DNA from: Macrotis lagotis
Lineage: Eukaryota; Chordata; Mammalia; Peramelemorphia; Peramelidae
Assembly (NCBI RefSeq): GCF_037893015.1
Contig: NC_133661.1
Span: 243,307,503-243,371,502, forward strand
DNA: 64,000 bases
Direction of reading: 5' to 3'
How positions within the stretch are numbered: the stretch's first letter is position 1; every line of letters starts with the position of its first letter. The notes under the pieces were generated by a model. It saw only the letters and a list, made by a program, of their open reading frames with translations, searched no databases and was not told the origin of the DNA. The position numbers and the translations under genes are program-made. Below, piece after piece: positions 10,593 to 21,169 of the stretch.

Positions 10593-10774
10593 TATGTGAA
10601 GCTGGAGGAAATCGCCAAGCCCTGGAGCACTGTCAATTCGAACCAGGATGCCATCCTTCACTGTCGTGCTGAAGCCCACAGCAAGGCGATCTGAGCGTGT
10701 GCTGGGTCTGTCATTTGCAGGCCAGGTGTAGAGAATGAGCCCTCCACTTTTCCCAAAGATATATGTAGCACCGG
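10593..10774 (-). CDS. NRXN3: Neurexin-3 internal exon, start of LNS6 domain
   Basis: Neurexin-3 is a presynaptic single-pass adhesion receptor that binds neuroligins, LRRTMs and cerebellins across the synaptic cleft. The exon is 182 bp: two bases finish a split codon, then 60 codons stay open to the donor. The translation begins [11 protein letters not shown], contains [18 protein letters not shown] and ends [10 protein letters not shown]. This is the N-terminal third of the sixth LNS (laminin-G) domain. The residues fit NRXN3 ([18 protein letters not shown]) rather than NRXN1 or NRXN2, whose remembered versions differ at many of these positions. Residues equivalent to neurexin-1beta S107, R109, L135 and D137 (neuroligin and calcium contacts) are present as codons 24, 26, 52 and 54. 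An in-frame methionine-started ORF at 10479-10679 runs past the donor and is an artefact. The split GCC codon matches the HAGATYIF junction of beta-neurexin-3, so this should be the first exon shared by alpha and beta forms. The exon looks intact and functional. Confidence 0.96.
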
Positions 10775-10800
10775 CTGCAAAAAAACAAGGGGAGAGGGAA
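10775..10800 (-). promoter_or_regulatory. NRXN3: Splice acceptor and polypyrimidine tract of the NRXN3 exon
   Basis: Read on the minus strand, the exon is preceded by TTCCCTCTCCCCTTG, a run of seven T and GCAG. This is a strong pyrimidine tract with a canonical AG acceptor. It fixes the 5-prime exon boundary at 10774. Confidence 0.93.
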
Positions 10801-11750
10801 ATGTCATCCTAGTTCCTTTAGTTCCACCAGCTGTGGCAATGCTGCTGAGACTTGCCTCCAAACAGCTGTAGAGGAGAACATTGCTCACACAACAGTGTTT
10901 TGTTACTGAGAATGATGGTGTCCAGGGCCTAGGAGGCTCCTGTCACCCTAAATTAAAGATGCTGGAAAAATGAATTAATAGCAAAACAGATGTTAAAAAA
11001 AGACACACTTAACATTTCCCATTGCTTCTGGGAAACAGGACAGGATAGACAATGCCTTGTGTTTGAAATCTTTATGCATTGTGACAAAAACCTTTCACCA
11101 GTCTTCCCTTCCTTAGTAGTGGAATTGATCTCAGATCCCATCTAGAACATGTACAACACGGAAGACTAGCCCTTGACCCCTCTTAGCAATAAGGATATTC
11201 TGTTCAGTCAAGTTGTAGCCACTGGTTCCTTTTCCAGAGTGCCTCATAAAAGTTAAGAGAATTCAGAAGCCCAAAGACATCTTTTTTCATATCCTCTGCT
11301 TAACACTTGGAGCAACCTCCAGAAAATAAAAATGTTGATAAAAAACATACACATTGTGACAAATTCCATGCTTTGCAGTTCTGGCTCACTAGGTAGCTAG
11401 TTAGAAGTGTTAGGACCTTTAAATAAAAATATGTTCTCTAACTGTGGGGATTACAGGGCACATTTGATTTTAATTTTTAATTTTCTCTAGCACTTAAAAC
11501 AATTTATTTTAAAACCTGATGACAACAGAAAAAATTTTTTCCCAACCATATGTCGAAGTAAATGGGTTAGTCTATATCTATCTGATAGGCCCAATACTAT
11601 GAAATCTAAACAAAGAAAGTATATTTTAAACAATAATGGTCAATGGGTAGTTATTAACATTATTCTAACATTCCCAATTGTTACTTAAATTTTAAAAAAG
11701 AGAAAGGAATTCAGAACATAATTCCATCTTTAAAATTACAAATTTTATTA
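10801..11750. other. Intron flank upstream of the exon
   Basis: AT-rich unique DNA; no repeat or gene recognised. Branch-point candidates exist near 10800-10850 on the minus strand but none is decisive. Confidence 0.4.
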
Positions 11751-11764
11751 TGTGTTATGACACT

Positions 11765-11895
11765 GTGTATGTAGCAGCCTTAGAATCATTCAGTCCTGGG
11801 TTCAAAGTCTTGCCTCTACCACATGCTAGCCATAGACCATTGATAAGGCAACTCATTTAACTTCCCAGTGCTTCAGGCAGTTCTATAAAATGCTG
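11765..11895 (+). repeat. MIR-like SINE fragment
   Basis: 'cagtcctgggttcaaagtct', 'aaggcaactcatttaac' and 'cagttctataaaatg' follow plus-strand MIR order. Confidence 0.6.
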
Positions 11896-11999
11896 TTACC
11901 AGAAAGTTGAAAAGTACAGGAAATTTTCACAACCAACAGTTATTCCAAAAGATAAAATCATAGGTTTCATTCTTTTTACTATACCCATACTCCCTTTGA

Positions 12000-12790
12000 A
12001 AATAGTGGCATAACTGTTGGTGGAGTTGTGAACTGGTTCAACCAATCTAAGGTGCAAATGGGAGCTGTTTTTAGGGGGTTCTCTAGGGCTGTGCATGCCC
12101 TTTGATCTATCAGTGCCACTGCTGGGTCTGTATCCTGAAAGAGATTTTTAAAAAAAAGGAAAAGGACCTGTAAGTACAAGGGCATTTGTAGCAGTTCTTG
12201 GTTGGTGGCAGGGATTTGGAGATTTAGAGGATGCTCATCAGTTGAAGAGGGGCTGAATAAACTGCATTATATTACCATAATGCAATACTATTCTGCTATA
12301 AGAAATTATGAACAAAAGGTACACAGAAAAACCTAGGATGACTTACAGAAGCTGATGCAATGTGAAATGAGCTTTGTACAAACAGCAATACTGTAAGATG
12401 ATCAGCTGTGAATGACAGCTGTTCTCAGCAATATAATAATCCTAGACAACTGAAGGACTATGATGAAAAATGCTATTCATCCCCAGAGTAAAAAATTATG
12501 GTGTCTGAATTCAGACTGAGTCACTTTTTTTTGCTTTTTTATTTTTCTTGGACTTTTATTGCTGCTGTTGTTCTATACTTTCACAAGATGACTATTATGG
12601 AAATATTTTCAATGGCTACACATGTATAATCTATATCAAATTTCTTGCCTTCTCCATGGAGGGGGGCCAAGTGGGGAGGGAGGAAGTTAGAAATTTTAAA
12701 AGTTTTAAATCCAAAGATTTAAAAAGTAATATTAACATTGTTTTTGCATCTAACTAGAGAAAATAAAATACTAAATAGATTTTTTAAAAA
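12000..12790 (+). mobile_element. LINE-1 3-prime end, 5-prime truncated
   Basis: It contains the L1 ORF2 end/3-prime-UTR series: 'ttggtggagttgtgaac', 'gaagctgatgcaatgtgaaa', 'gatgatcagctgtgaatgac', 'tgatgaaaaatgctattca', 'acatgtataatctatatcaa', then an AT-rich tail 'aaataaaatactaaatag'. Reading frames are destroyed. Confidence 0.85.
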
Positions 12791-12884
12791 GAAAAACTAG
12801 GATAGATGGAAAATAATCAAATAGAATAAAAATCTTGTCTCATAATCATCTTCACATTTTAAGTTATAAGTGAAATGCATAAAG

Positions 12885-13078
12885 GCTCAGAGATTTAAAG
12901 CTGGAAGAGACCTGCAAAGCCTTCTAGTCTAATTCCTTCATTATACAGATCTTGATACTGAGGTCCAGAGACATGACTAAGGTTAAAGCTGGAAAGTATT
13001 AGAGGCAAGATTTAAACCAGGTCCTCTGACTCCAACTTCATACTCTTTCCACCATACTATGCCTCCTATCACAGGCAA
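12885..13078 (-). repeat. MIR-like SINE
   Basis: 'gagatttaaagctggaagag', 'cattatacagatcttgatac', 'gaggcaagatttaaaccag' and 'gtcctctgactccaac' are the full reverse-complement series. Confidence 0.75.
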
Positions 13079-13079
13079 T

Positions 13080-14160
13080 TCCCTCTAACAGCTATTTCTA
13101 AAAAAGCAAACTCATTTGATATGAAACTTTTCTTCCTGAGCTCCCATTGAACATGTGCTAGCCTTTTAGAAATGCTTTAATACACTCCACTGAGTAATCA
13201 ATTCTGATTTCTATAACATCTACTGAGGATCCTAATATATCTTGGCCACATTTGTTCTCAGAATTAATACACATCTGTGCCAACAGAAGGTTGGGTACGA
13301 TTCTACTGACTGAACTAAGAAAAAAAATATAACTCATCCAAACTCCTAAGGCAAACTGTGGGGATGTTTAGGATTAGAAGTATATGTCAAATTCACAAGT
13401 ACTGAAATTAATTATCTTTAGTGAGAGATAGAGACTAAATTCTGTCCACTTCCACAGTTCACCATCTTAGATATTACAGTGTGCTAGGCATATATATTAT
13501 GTGCTATCCTTGTTTGATTTTTCCTCCTCTGAATTTCTAAATTTTTAGGGGACAACCCTGAAATTAAAGTAATTCATAGCACCTCTTCCATTTAACTTTC
13601 AGTATCTAATGGTGAGTTTGTGACTAATTTTGTATACACAACAATGTTTACCACTCTGTTGACAAGCCTACTCCAAGCCTCTTCATGTTAATTAGAGATG
13701 TGGGGATTCATGAATTATCCATGACATTTGTCCATGCACACAGAATTTGAGCAATTTACTTTAAATAGATTAACTACAAAAGCCATCATCACCACTTTTT
13801 TAATTCGTTATTTCTATGGCACTAAATGATTGATGCACTGGGCTAGATTAATTCAAAAGGAGGGAAAACAGTAAGGCAAATCAAAGCATGAGCCTTAGCA
13901 GTAATCTGTAAAATCCCATTACTTCATATCCTAAGTGTTTTGTTGATTCCATTACATGGATCAATTCACACTAGTTCCCAATAATACTATCAAGGAGGTG
14001 ATTACAACCATAAACAAAAACCCAAAGGTCTAAGATTGATATTTCCTTGTAATAAGATGAGAAGATTTCTTTGATCTCTTTCAGCTCATTTTATCCAACC
14101 TTACTCAACCTGAGCATTTTTATAAATACTCAGGATCAAAAATTTGGGATAAATTTATAA
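13080..14160. other. Intron sequence with nothing recognised
   Basis: Unique AT-rich DNA with no recognisable repeat, ORF or RNA gene. A short perfect echo ('ataaat.ctcaggatca') near 14125-14170 suggests a small local duplication. Confidence 0.4.
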
Positions 14161-14164
14161 ATAT

Positions 14165-14510
14165 TCAGGATCAGAAATTGGAAGTTGTTCTCAAAGGACA
14201 ACTGGTTCAATATCTTTTGTGGACAAGTGAAGAAACTGAGACTAAAAGAAGTTAAGTGCTTTAATAATATTAATAATAGCAAAAATTTAAATAATGCTTT
14301 GAGGTTTGCAAAGTTTATTAAATGCTATTTCAACTAATCTTTACAAGAACCCCAGAAGTTAGAGGCTATAATTTCCCCTAGTTTACAGATGAAGCAGCTG
14401 AGGCTAAAAAAGTTTAAGTGATTTGCCCAACATTACATAGCTTGTTTCTGAGACAGAATTCCATCTCAGGTCTCCCTCATTTCAAGGCCAAGTACAGTAC
14501 TCTTCTAGCA
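14165..14510 (-). repeat. Two adjacent MIR-like SINEs
   Basis: The first part (14170-14260) has 'gaagaaactgagactaaaag'. The second (14280-14510) has 'gaggtttgcaaagtttatta', 'agtttacagatgaagcagct', 'gatttgcccaacattacata' and 'caaggccaagtacagtactc'. Both are minus strand. Confidence 0.65.
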
Positions 14511-14675
14511 GCATATATAATGGGCCCTGGGTACATTTACTTTACACCGTTGTAGAAGTATACACCCAAGTGCTCTGACTTCATTCTCAATGTATCACGA
14601 TTTCTTTCCTTAATCACCATATAACTCTAATTTCTCATTATATTATATTATTTCAAAATTGGAAGAGTCATTACA
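14511..14675. other. Short unique spacer
   Basis: Nothing recognised. Confidence 0.3.
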
Positions 14676-14690
14676 TTGAAAGAAAAAGAG

Positions 14691-14724
<34 letters not shown>

Positions 14725-14940
14725 GAAGGAAGGAAGGAAGGAAGGAAGGAAGGAAGGAAGGAAGGAAGGAAGGAAGGAAGGAAGGAAGGAAGGAAGAAAG
14801 AGGAAGTGAGGGGAAAGGAAGGAATAAGAAAGTAAGAAAGAAAAAGAAAGGAATGAAAAAAGGAAGGAACGAAAAGAAAGAAAGAAGGTGAAAAAGAAAA
14901 AGAAAGAAAAAGAAGGGAAGTAAGGAACAAAAGAAGAGAA
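14676..14940 (+). repeat. (GAAA)n/(GGAA)n purine microsatellite
   Basis: Almost pure A/G on the plus strand: about 40 bp of GAAA units, about 75 bp of perfect GGAA units, then about 150 bp of decayed purine units. Open frames here (Arg/Lys/Glu plus, Phe/Leu/Ser/Pro minus) are repeat artefacts. Confidence 0.98.
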
Positions 14941-14944
14941 AAAT

Positions 14945-15770
14945 AGCATGCTTCCACTTGTATTTAGACAACACCAATTCTTTCTTTGAAGAGGCATAGA
15001 ATTTTTCTTTATGAGTCCTTATGATAATCTTGGATCATTATGTAACTGAGAATAGTCAAGTCATAATACAATATAGCCGATATGATGTACAATGTTCTCT
15101 TGGTTCTACTCACTTAAAAAAAAATTAACTGTATTTAAATATGGTCAGGTTCCTTTAATATCCTAAGTACTTTTTAAGAATTTAAAAACATTATTCTTAA
15201 TAGTATTCCACAGGGCTTCACTAGACTGCTAAAGGGGATCATGACACAAATTAGAAAAAGAATCCTAGATAGACATTAAATTTCTCCCAGTGTAACAAAA
15301 GATTGCATTACTTATGTTCACAGTTATATTAACCCATTAAGAAAAAAGGATATAGGAATGGATCAGGACAAATCTCTCAACAACTTTTCAAAGTATATTG
15401 TCTACTTAAAGAGTATCAGAAATGTTATCTTGATGACCAAAAGATAGTACACAGCTCTCAATTATCCACTTAAGTGTAAAAAAGAAGTTGAGATGAAGCA
15501 ATTTGGAAATATTCTGTTGTGCTGCATTGTTAGACTTTGAAACATCATCTAACATACCCAGAGTCACACACTTGATTATTTTCTCTCTTCATGGCAACAG
15601 CATCTTTCTAAAAATAATACTACTATCAGTAACAATGGACTGAGTTGGGCAGTGAATGAAGATCTAAATTCTTTGAACCTAGAATGATCCTAGAACTTGG
15701 AACCTAGAACCTAGCTGACATTATCATTTACTTTTCACTATTTTATGATTAGGATAAGTATATAGTTAGG
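14945..15770. other. Intron sequence with nothing recognised
   Basis: Unique AT-rich DNA. About 15665-15715 has a small internal repeat (three 'gaacct/gaactt' units). Confidence 0.4.
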
Positions 15771-15912
15771 TAAGAAGAAAAATAAGGAAAAAGACAAAAA
15801 AGAAAGGGAAAGAGGATGGAAAGGAAGAAGGAAGGAAGCAAAGAAAAATGGAATAACAAAGGGAAGGAAAGAAGGAAACAAAGGTGGAAGGATAGAAGGA
15901 AAGAAAGAAGCA
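15770..15912 (+). repeat. Decayed purine (GGAA)n microsatellite
   Basis: Interrupted 'gaaggaag', 'gggaaag' and 'agaaag' units; purine-rich on the plus strand. Confidence 0.9.
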
Positions 15913-15919
15913 AAAACTA

Positions 15920-16160
15920 ATGAAGTCCCTATTATGTTTCAGAAACTATGCTTAGTACTTTACAAACATTACCTCATTTGATCCTCACATCAGGCAAGGC
16001 AGATATTATTATCCAGATTTTATAATCGAGGAACCTGGCAGACTTAGTTTAAATGACTTGGCCTGGGTTATACAACTTCTAAATGACTGGGGCTAGAATT
16101 GTACGCAGGTCTTCCTGATTCCAGGTCCAGGGCTCTATCCATAGCATTACCTAGCTAATG
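15920..16160 (-). repeat. MIR-like SINE
   Basis: 'cattacctcatttgatcctc', 'gttatacaacttctaaatga' and 'gattccaggtccagggctct' match the reverse-complement MIR-like family. Confidence 0.72.
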
Positions 16161-16164
16161 AAAC

Positions 16165-16965
16165 CAAACATTTAGCCTATGAATTTAAATTTGACTTAAT
16201 CAAGAGATACGAAGTTAAGAAGAACATTTCCAAAGAACTGCAGCTGAGACTTGTCCAAAGGATTATGGAGAGGAATACAAAGGAAGAAATTTGGCTACAG
16301 CATATAACAATAAAAGAAAATTATCTTGGGGAAGTGATAAAAAAACATATTAAGGAATTGCATGACTAGAAAACAAAATGGATTCTTCATATATTTAGAG
16401 CAGGGGACAAAAACAGTTTGTTCTATCTCCTGCTAGTCATATAACATCAAAATAATATGAAAAAGCTCTTTGGTACATCACTACATTAGGTGGACCCCAT
16501 GTGATGAATTTATGGGAGAATATGCACGAGTCATGTAGAGTACATGGCAATCATGGGTTATAATTTAAATCACAGGAATATTTGAGTTTTCTTTGTACTA
16601 ATCTATCCATTTATCTATCTATGAATGAGACTGAAAGATTTGTACAGAAAAAACAGTACTCTGAAATTCTATATTTATAAATACACACTCACTACATTCT
16701 CCATTTTTAAATTATCCACTGTGTCATTATTAATTCTAAGTTCTGAGACACATTAGTAAAAAGCAACCAAGAAAATTACAAATACACAATTACACATTTA
16801 GTAACTTGAAGGCCACTGTAGCTGGGATCTTTTGACATCAAAAACACTATTAATGCTAAAGTCATTGTGGCAAAATAAGAAATGTAAAATAAAACCATGG
16901 AAAATTTGTAATATTTTTAGTTTCATTCCCAAGAGCTGCTGAATCTCAAGTCAATAAGATGAGTT
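16165..16965. other. Intron sequence with nothing recognised
   Basis: Unique AT-rich DNA; no ORF, RNA gene or repeat identified. Confidence 0.4.
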
Positions 16966-17050
16966 AGGCTCTATGCTAAGTAATGGGGATCCAAAGACAG
17001 GCAAAAGACTAGTCTTAAGGAGCTCACAGTATAATGGAGGAAGGCAATAT
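16966..17050 (+). repeat. Start of the ancient unclassified repeat
   Basis: 'aggctctatgctaagtaatg', 'gggatccaaagacaggca' and 'aaggagctcacagtataatg' match the opening phrases of the old family also seen at 180 and 56790. Confidence 0.5.
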
Positions 17051-17085
17051 AAAAATTGCTATGTGTAAACTCTTTCTCTCTCTTG

Positions 17086-17275
17086 TATTGTATATATTTA
17101 TATATGTGTATTTTTGTGTTTGTATATATATGTATAGGCATATATCTATATATGTGTGTGTATGGATGCAGTGAATATACAATGTTCATACACATGCATG
17201 CATACACATATGTATGCGGTGAACGTACATGTGTACATACATATATGTGCATATATGCACATATATTCACACAGA
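17086..17275 (+). repeat. Imperfect (TA)/(TG)/(CA) microsatellite
   Basis: Mixed TATG, TGTG and ACAT units with many interruptions. Frames of 81-104 codons across it are low-complexity artefacts. Confidence 0.9.
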
Positions 17276-17319
17276 TCCCCAACATATATCCCTGTAACTG
17301 ATCAAGCCAAAAAAGGTCT

Positions 17320-17499
17320 ACTTTCTCTTTAAATATGTTACATTCTATCTATACCACTTTGACTTTTCACCAAGAATAATAATATCCTTCCTACCTCCAT
17401 CTCATAGAATTCCCCTACCTTTCTTCAAAGCATGACTTCCAATCTGGAAAAGTTTACGTGAACTGATACAAACTGAAGTGAGCAGAACCAGGAGAACAT

Positions 17500-17502
<3 letters not shown>
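17320..17502 (+). mobile_element. LINE-1 3-prime UTR fragment
   Basis: 'tacctccatctcatagaatt', 'caaagcatgacttccaatct' and 'aagtgagcagaaccaggaga' match the equivalent part of the L1 end at 19320-19822. The fragment breaks off into the TG array. Confidence 0.72.

Positions 17503-17538
<36 letters not shown>
17503..17538 (+). repeat. (TG)18 microsatellite
   Basis: Perfect TG dinucleotides starting exactly where the L1 sequence would read 'cattgtacac', so it probably expanded from that site. Confidence 0.97.
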
Positions 17539-17539
<1 letters not shown>

Positions 17540-17543
<4 letters not shown>

Positions 17544-18365
17544 AGAGAGATACATAGATACTAAAATATGAGATTATAAAATATCCCTGTATAATATGAT
17601 TAATTAAAATCAATAGTGGAAAGACCCTATCAATTGAGGCCATCTAGAATTCTAATAATTCTAGTTTTGCAAAATGCCATGATAGCATTTTCCCTTTGGT
17701 TATAATGGTACAAAATCTCCTTAAGCAAATGCTTAGATCTATATGAAAATGAAAATAATAAACAAGTCTACCAATAGCACTGAACCTTTAAGTGACAATT
17801 GAAAAAGGCGCCTGCATATTTTCATAATGTAAAGGACATCAATTTAATGGGTTTTGTTTTTATTGGTAATATATGGAAGAGAGATGACTATGTGGCCAAG
17901 GGTAAAAAGGATCGATCATACTTTTTTTACTCACCCTAGTGAAATTTTCTTTTGTTTTCCTTTTTGATGTAGATTTTACACCAGCTCTTTTGGAAGCCCT
18001 CATGCATGTGAGGAGCATGGGAAAAGCATGAAATGCTCCTCACAATCCACTGGTGACTTTTATTTCTATGACAAGGACAGCTATGTTATACTGTTCAGTG
18101 TACTCTCCATGCTTGTGTTAAGATCATTTATGTTTATTAGTAATCAGACACATTGAATTTTCTAATACTAGCAAAAAGAAAGAACAACCAAAGTGGGAAA
18201 AATGCTTTCATGGCATTTTGACTATGGAGTAATGCAAGGATTAGCAAGTTTCTAAGCAGCTGATACTTTTTTCCTTAGCTCCTAAAAATTTAACTCCAAC
18301 CTTAGAAGATTTAGGAGATCTTTCTATTCTGTAAATTCAGTGGTATTCTGGTAAATGTTTAAAAA
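17540..18365. other. Intron sequence with nothing recognised
   Basis: Unique AT-rich DNA. About 17990-18045 holds 'catgtgaggagcatgggaa' and 'catgaaatgctcctcacaa', whose parts 'gtgaggagcat' and 'atgctcctcac' form an 11-bp perfect inverted repeat. Confidence 0.4.
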
Positions 18366-18377
18366 TTAGTTCTCCAA

Positions 18378-18833
18378 CTGATGCTGAGTGAGATGAGCAG
18401 AACCGGAAAAACATTAAAACATTGTACACCCTAACAGCAACATGGGGGTGATGATCAACCTTGATGGACTTGCTCATTCCATCAATGCCACAATCAGGGA
18501 CAGTTGGGGCTGTCTGCAATGGAGAATACCATCTCTATACAGAGAAAGAACTGTGGAGTTTGAACAAAGACCACGGACTATTACCTTTAATTTAGAAAAA
18601 AAAAACTGATATCTTATTGTCTGATCTTGCTATCGCTTATACTTTATGTTTCTTCCTTAAGGATAGGATTTCCCTCTCAACACATTCAATTTGGATCAAT
18701 GTATACCATGGAAACAATGTAAAGACTGGCAAATTGCCTTCTGTGGGGGATGGGGAGGGAAAGTAAGATTAGGGGGAAAATTGTAAAACTCAAAATAAAT
18801 AAAATCTTTATAAGTAAAAAAAAAAATTAAATC
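18378..18833 (+). mobile_element. Short LINE-1 3-prime insertion with target-site duplication
   Basis: It begins 'ctgatgctgagtgagatgag' and runs through 'gatgatcaaccttgatggac', 'agagaaagaactgtggagt' and 'aaactcaaaataaataaaat' to a poly(A). Perfect 10-bp direct repeats AGTTCTCCAA lie at 18368-18377 and 18834-18843. At 456 bp it is a severely 5-prime truncated L1-mobilised copy. Confidence 0.9.
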
Positions 18834-19082
18834 AGTTCTCCAAAAATGTATGACACACTTTTAAGTCTAATTCACAGTATTAAGATTTTTTTTCTATCAC
18901 TTTCTCAAGTCCAAGTAATCAACCAAATGATCAATCAAACCCTAATTTGTATTATTGATGAAGGGAAAGATATAAACCCAAATAAAGGAAAATTCAACAA
19001 CAGTTTCTCTTGGGCTGCCTCTAGCATAGCTAGTGATAGAGTCATACAGGTCTATTTTCTGTTTACGTCCATGATATTTCAG

Positions 19083-19312
19083 GGGCAGCTAGATGATGAA
19101 GTGGACAGAGTGCCAGACATAAAGTCAGGAAGACAGCTTTCCACATTCAAATGTGGTCTCAGAACCTATTAACTGTGTCATCCTATTGCCCGAACTCTGG
19201 CTCCATTTTCTTAAGTGTAAAATGAGCTGGAGAAAAAAAGGAAAACCATCCAGAAAACTCCAAATGGGATAATAATGAGTCAGAAACAGCTGAAATACTG
19301 AACAACAACAGC
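19083..19312 (+). repeat. MAR1-type SINE, full length
   Basis: 'ggggcagctagatgatgaag', 'aaatgagctggagaaaaa', 'actccaaatgggataataat' and 'ctgaacaacaacag' are the head, middle and tail in plus orientation. The middle has decayed. Confidence 0.85.
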
Positions 19313-19319
19313 ATAGGAC

Positions 19320-19822
19320 ATTCCAGCTATACCATTTTGGCTTCTCACAGGTTGTTCCCATTGCCAAGAAAATAGTCTGCATCCTGACCTCCATCTCACA
19401 GGAATCCTTGTATGACTTCCTATCTGGAAAGACATACATAAACTGATGCAAAGTGAAGTGAGCAGAACCAAAAGAACAGGGTACACAGTAACAGCAATAT
19501 TGTACTGTGAATGACTTATCTAATCTCAATAATACAGATTATTCGAGACAATTCCAAATGGCCTATGATGAAAAATGCTATTCACCTCCAGAGAAGCAAC
19601 TGATGGATTCTGAATGAATTTTCTTTCACAACATGACTTATATGGAATATGGAATTAGGAATATAATATGCATGACTGTACATGTATAACCTATATCAAA
19701 TTGCTTTCCTTCTTATGAATGGGGGAGAGTAGGGATAGAAGGATAGAATTTGGAACTCAAAATATTTTTAAATATCATGTCAAAAATTACTTTAACATAT
19801 AATTGGAAAAAAATAAAATATC
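19320..19822 (+). mobile_element. LINE-1 3-prime end
   Basis: 'tgacctccatctcacaggaa', 'actgatgcaaagtgaagtga', 'acagtaacagcaatattgta', 'gatgaaaaatgctattcacc', 'atgtataacctatatcaaat' and 'taattggaaaaaaataaaat' give the complete 3-prime series. The 134-codon minus frame at 19125-19529 is a repeat artefact. Confidence 0.88.
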
Positions 19823-19829
19823 TAATTCA

Positions 19830-20295
19830 ATGTATGACTTATTATGGGAAAATTTTCCTGATCTCTCCAGTTCTAAATATCTTTCCCCATTCACCAGATT
19901 TACTTTCAATTTACATTTAAACGTACTCATCTGTTTTTTTTCCTGGAAAGAAAATATAAACTTCCTAAGGGCAGGAAATATTTGGTGCCTAAAATATATT
20001 AGATGTTGAAAAAATTACTATAATTGATTTGAATCAAACATATTAGAATAATTAATGTACTTTTAAAAAAATAAAAGGACCTCTAGGCCTCTGGTTTCCA
20101 TGGTGTGAGGAACTCCTGCTGTGAAAATTTCTCTGATGGTTGCAAATTAGCAAATTATATATAACAGTATTAGAGAGCTGCCTAGAGTATTTAAAAGTTA
20201 ATTTGCTTATTTCTGATCATGCATATGCAAATAAGATGCAAAATTTGAAACCAGGACTTGCTATTTCTAACACAGACCTCTTATTTGTTAAACCA
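19830..20295. other. Intron sequence with nothing recognised
   Basis: AT-rich unique DNA. It includes an ATGCAAAT octamer near 20224-20231, as an isolated match only. Confidence 0.35.
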
Positions 20296-20299
20296 TGCT

Positions 20300-20522
20300 A
20301 GGTACCACACAGTAGAAAGAATTCTGGACCTAGCTTCAGGAAGATCCAACTTCAAATCCAGTCTAAGACACATACTAACCATGTAACCCCAGACAAGTTA
20401 CTTTGCTCGACTCAGTTTCCTAAACTATAAAATAGGAATTATAATAAAACTTACCTCTCAGGGTTGCTGGGAGGATTAAAAGAGAAAACATTTATAAAGT
20501 GGTTAGCACAATTGCTTGCATA
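20300..20522 (+). repeat. MIR-like CORE-SINE
   Basis: 'cttcaaatccagtctaagac', 'cagacaagttacttt', 'gttgctgggaggattaaaag' and 'cataaagtggttagcacaat'-type text follow plus-strand order. Confidence 0.72.
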
Positions 20523-20524
20523 GT

Positions 20525-20772
20525 GCTATTTAATTTTCAGTAGCGTCTGACTCTCTGTGACCCTTTGAGCATTGTCCATAGGATTTTCTTGGAAAAGTAC
20601 TGGATTGGTTTGTCGTTTCTTTCTCCAGCGTGCCTCCATTTCACAGAGGAGGAACAGAGGCAAATATTAGTTATGTGATTTACTCAGGGCCACCAAGCCA
20701 GTAAGTATCTGATGCTGGATCTGAACTCAGAAATTAGTTCTAAGTTAGTTAATACACCTAGTGGTCCTATCC
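20525..20772 (-). repeat. MAR1-type SINE
   Basis: 'agcgtctgactctctgtgac', 'tggattggtttgtcgtttct' and 'cagtaagtatctgatgctgg' are the reverse-complement tail, middle and head side. It abuts the plus-strand SINE at 20300. Confidence 0.85.
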
Positions 20773-20834
20773 TGGACTATTGCAAGCACTCATATGATTT
20801 CTTCCTTTTCTTCTTGAATTCACTCTTCTTTCAT

Positions 20835-21165
20835 TAAACTATTAAGATTCTGTAGCATGGAAGACACTAGCACAGAACCCCCAGCATGGCATGCCTACCT
20901 ACATCACAGAGGCTGCTGTGCTCTATGATCAAGGCAGAATGGAAGCAGCTCAAAGGACACATAAGATGCTTAAGTTTAAAGTAATTACGCCAAATGTTCA
21001 CATAAACAATTTGTGTCTGACTTGTGGTGGAACACTACAAGTTCATGCTGGTCTGATCAGCCATTGCCAGGCACATCATAACTTGTTTCTCAGATAGTGA
21101 TGTTATTTTGGTCTTCTTTGATAAGAAAGGACAAGAACCAATCAACTAACTACCTACCAACCAAG
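20835..21165 (+). pseudogene. Non-LTR retrotransposon C-terminal fragment with CCHH motif
   Basis: A 68-codon frame (20891-21097) ends in a zinc-finger-like C-x2-C-GG-x6-GLISH-x4-H arrangement (LCLTCGGTLQVHAGLISHC). This resembles the C-terminal finger of some endonuclease/reverse-transcriptase ORFs, where a CxxCGR...RIGLxSHxRxH pattern is usual. Here the expected arginines are lost. Downstream is a short CCAA-type tail. It is most likely the 3-prime end of a dead retrotransposon, not a host zinc-finger gene. Family not assigned. Confidence 0.55.
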
Positions 21166-21169
21166 ATTT

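Noticed and set aside
10479-10888. Two overlapping minus-strand ORFs (66 and 76 codons) at the NRXN3 exon
   Set aside because: They are the exon read past its splice sites, one in the right frame and one out of frame. The exon boundaries at 10593 and 10774 explain the coding signal.
14643-14997. Overlapping 104-109 codon Phe/Leu/Ser/Pro-rich frames
   Set aside because: All three frames of a purine microsatellite are open because its repeat unit lacks stops. Not a membrane protein.
19125-19529. 134-codon minus-strand ORF, the longest in the window
   Set aside because: It lies entirely in a MAR1-type SINE plus an L1 3-prime end, in antisense. No domain and no conservation expected.
20891-21097. 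Host zinc-finger gene
   Set aside because: A single altered finger at the end of a repeat-like segment with a tandem CCAA-type tail fits a retrotransposon remnant better than a host gene.
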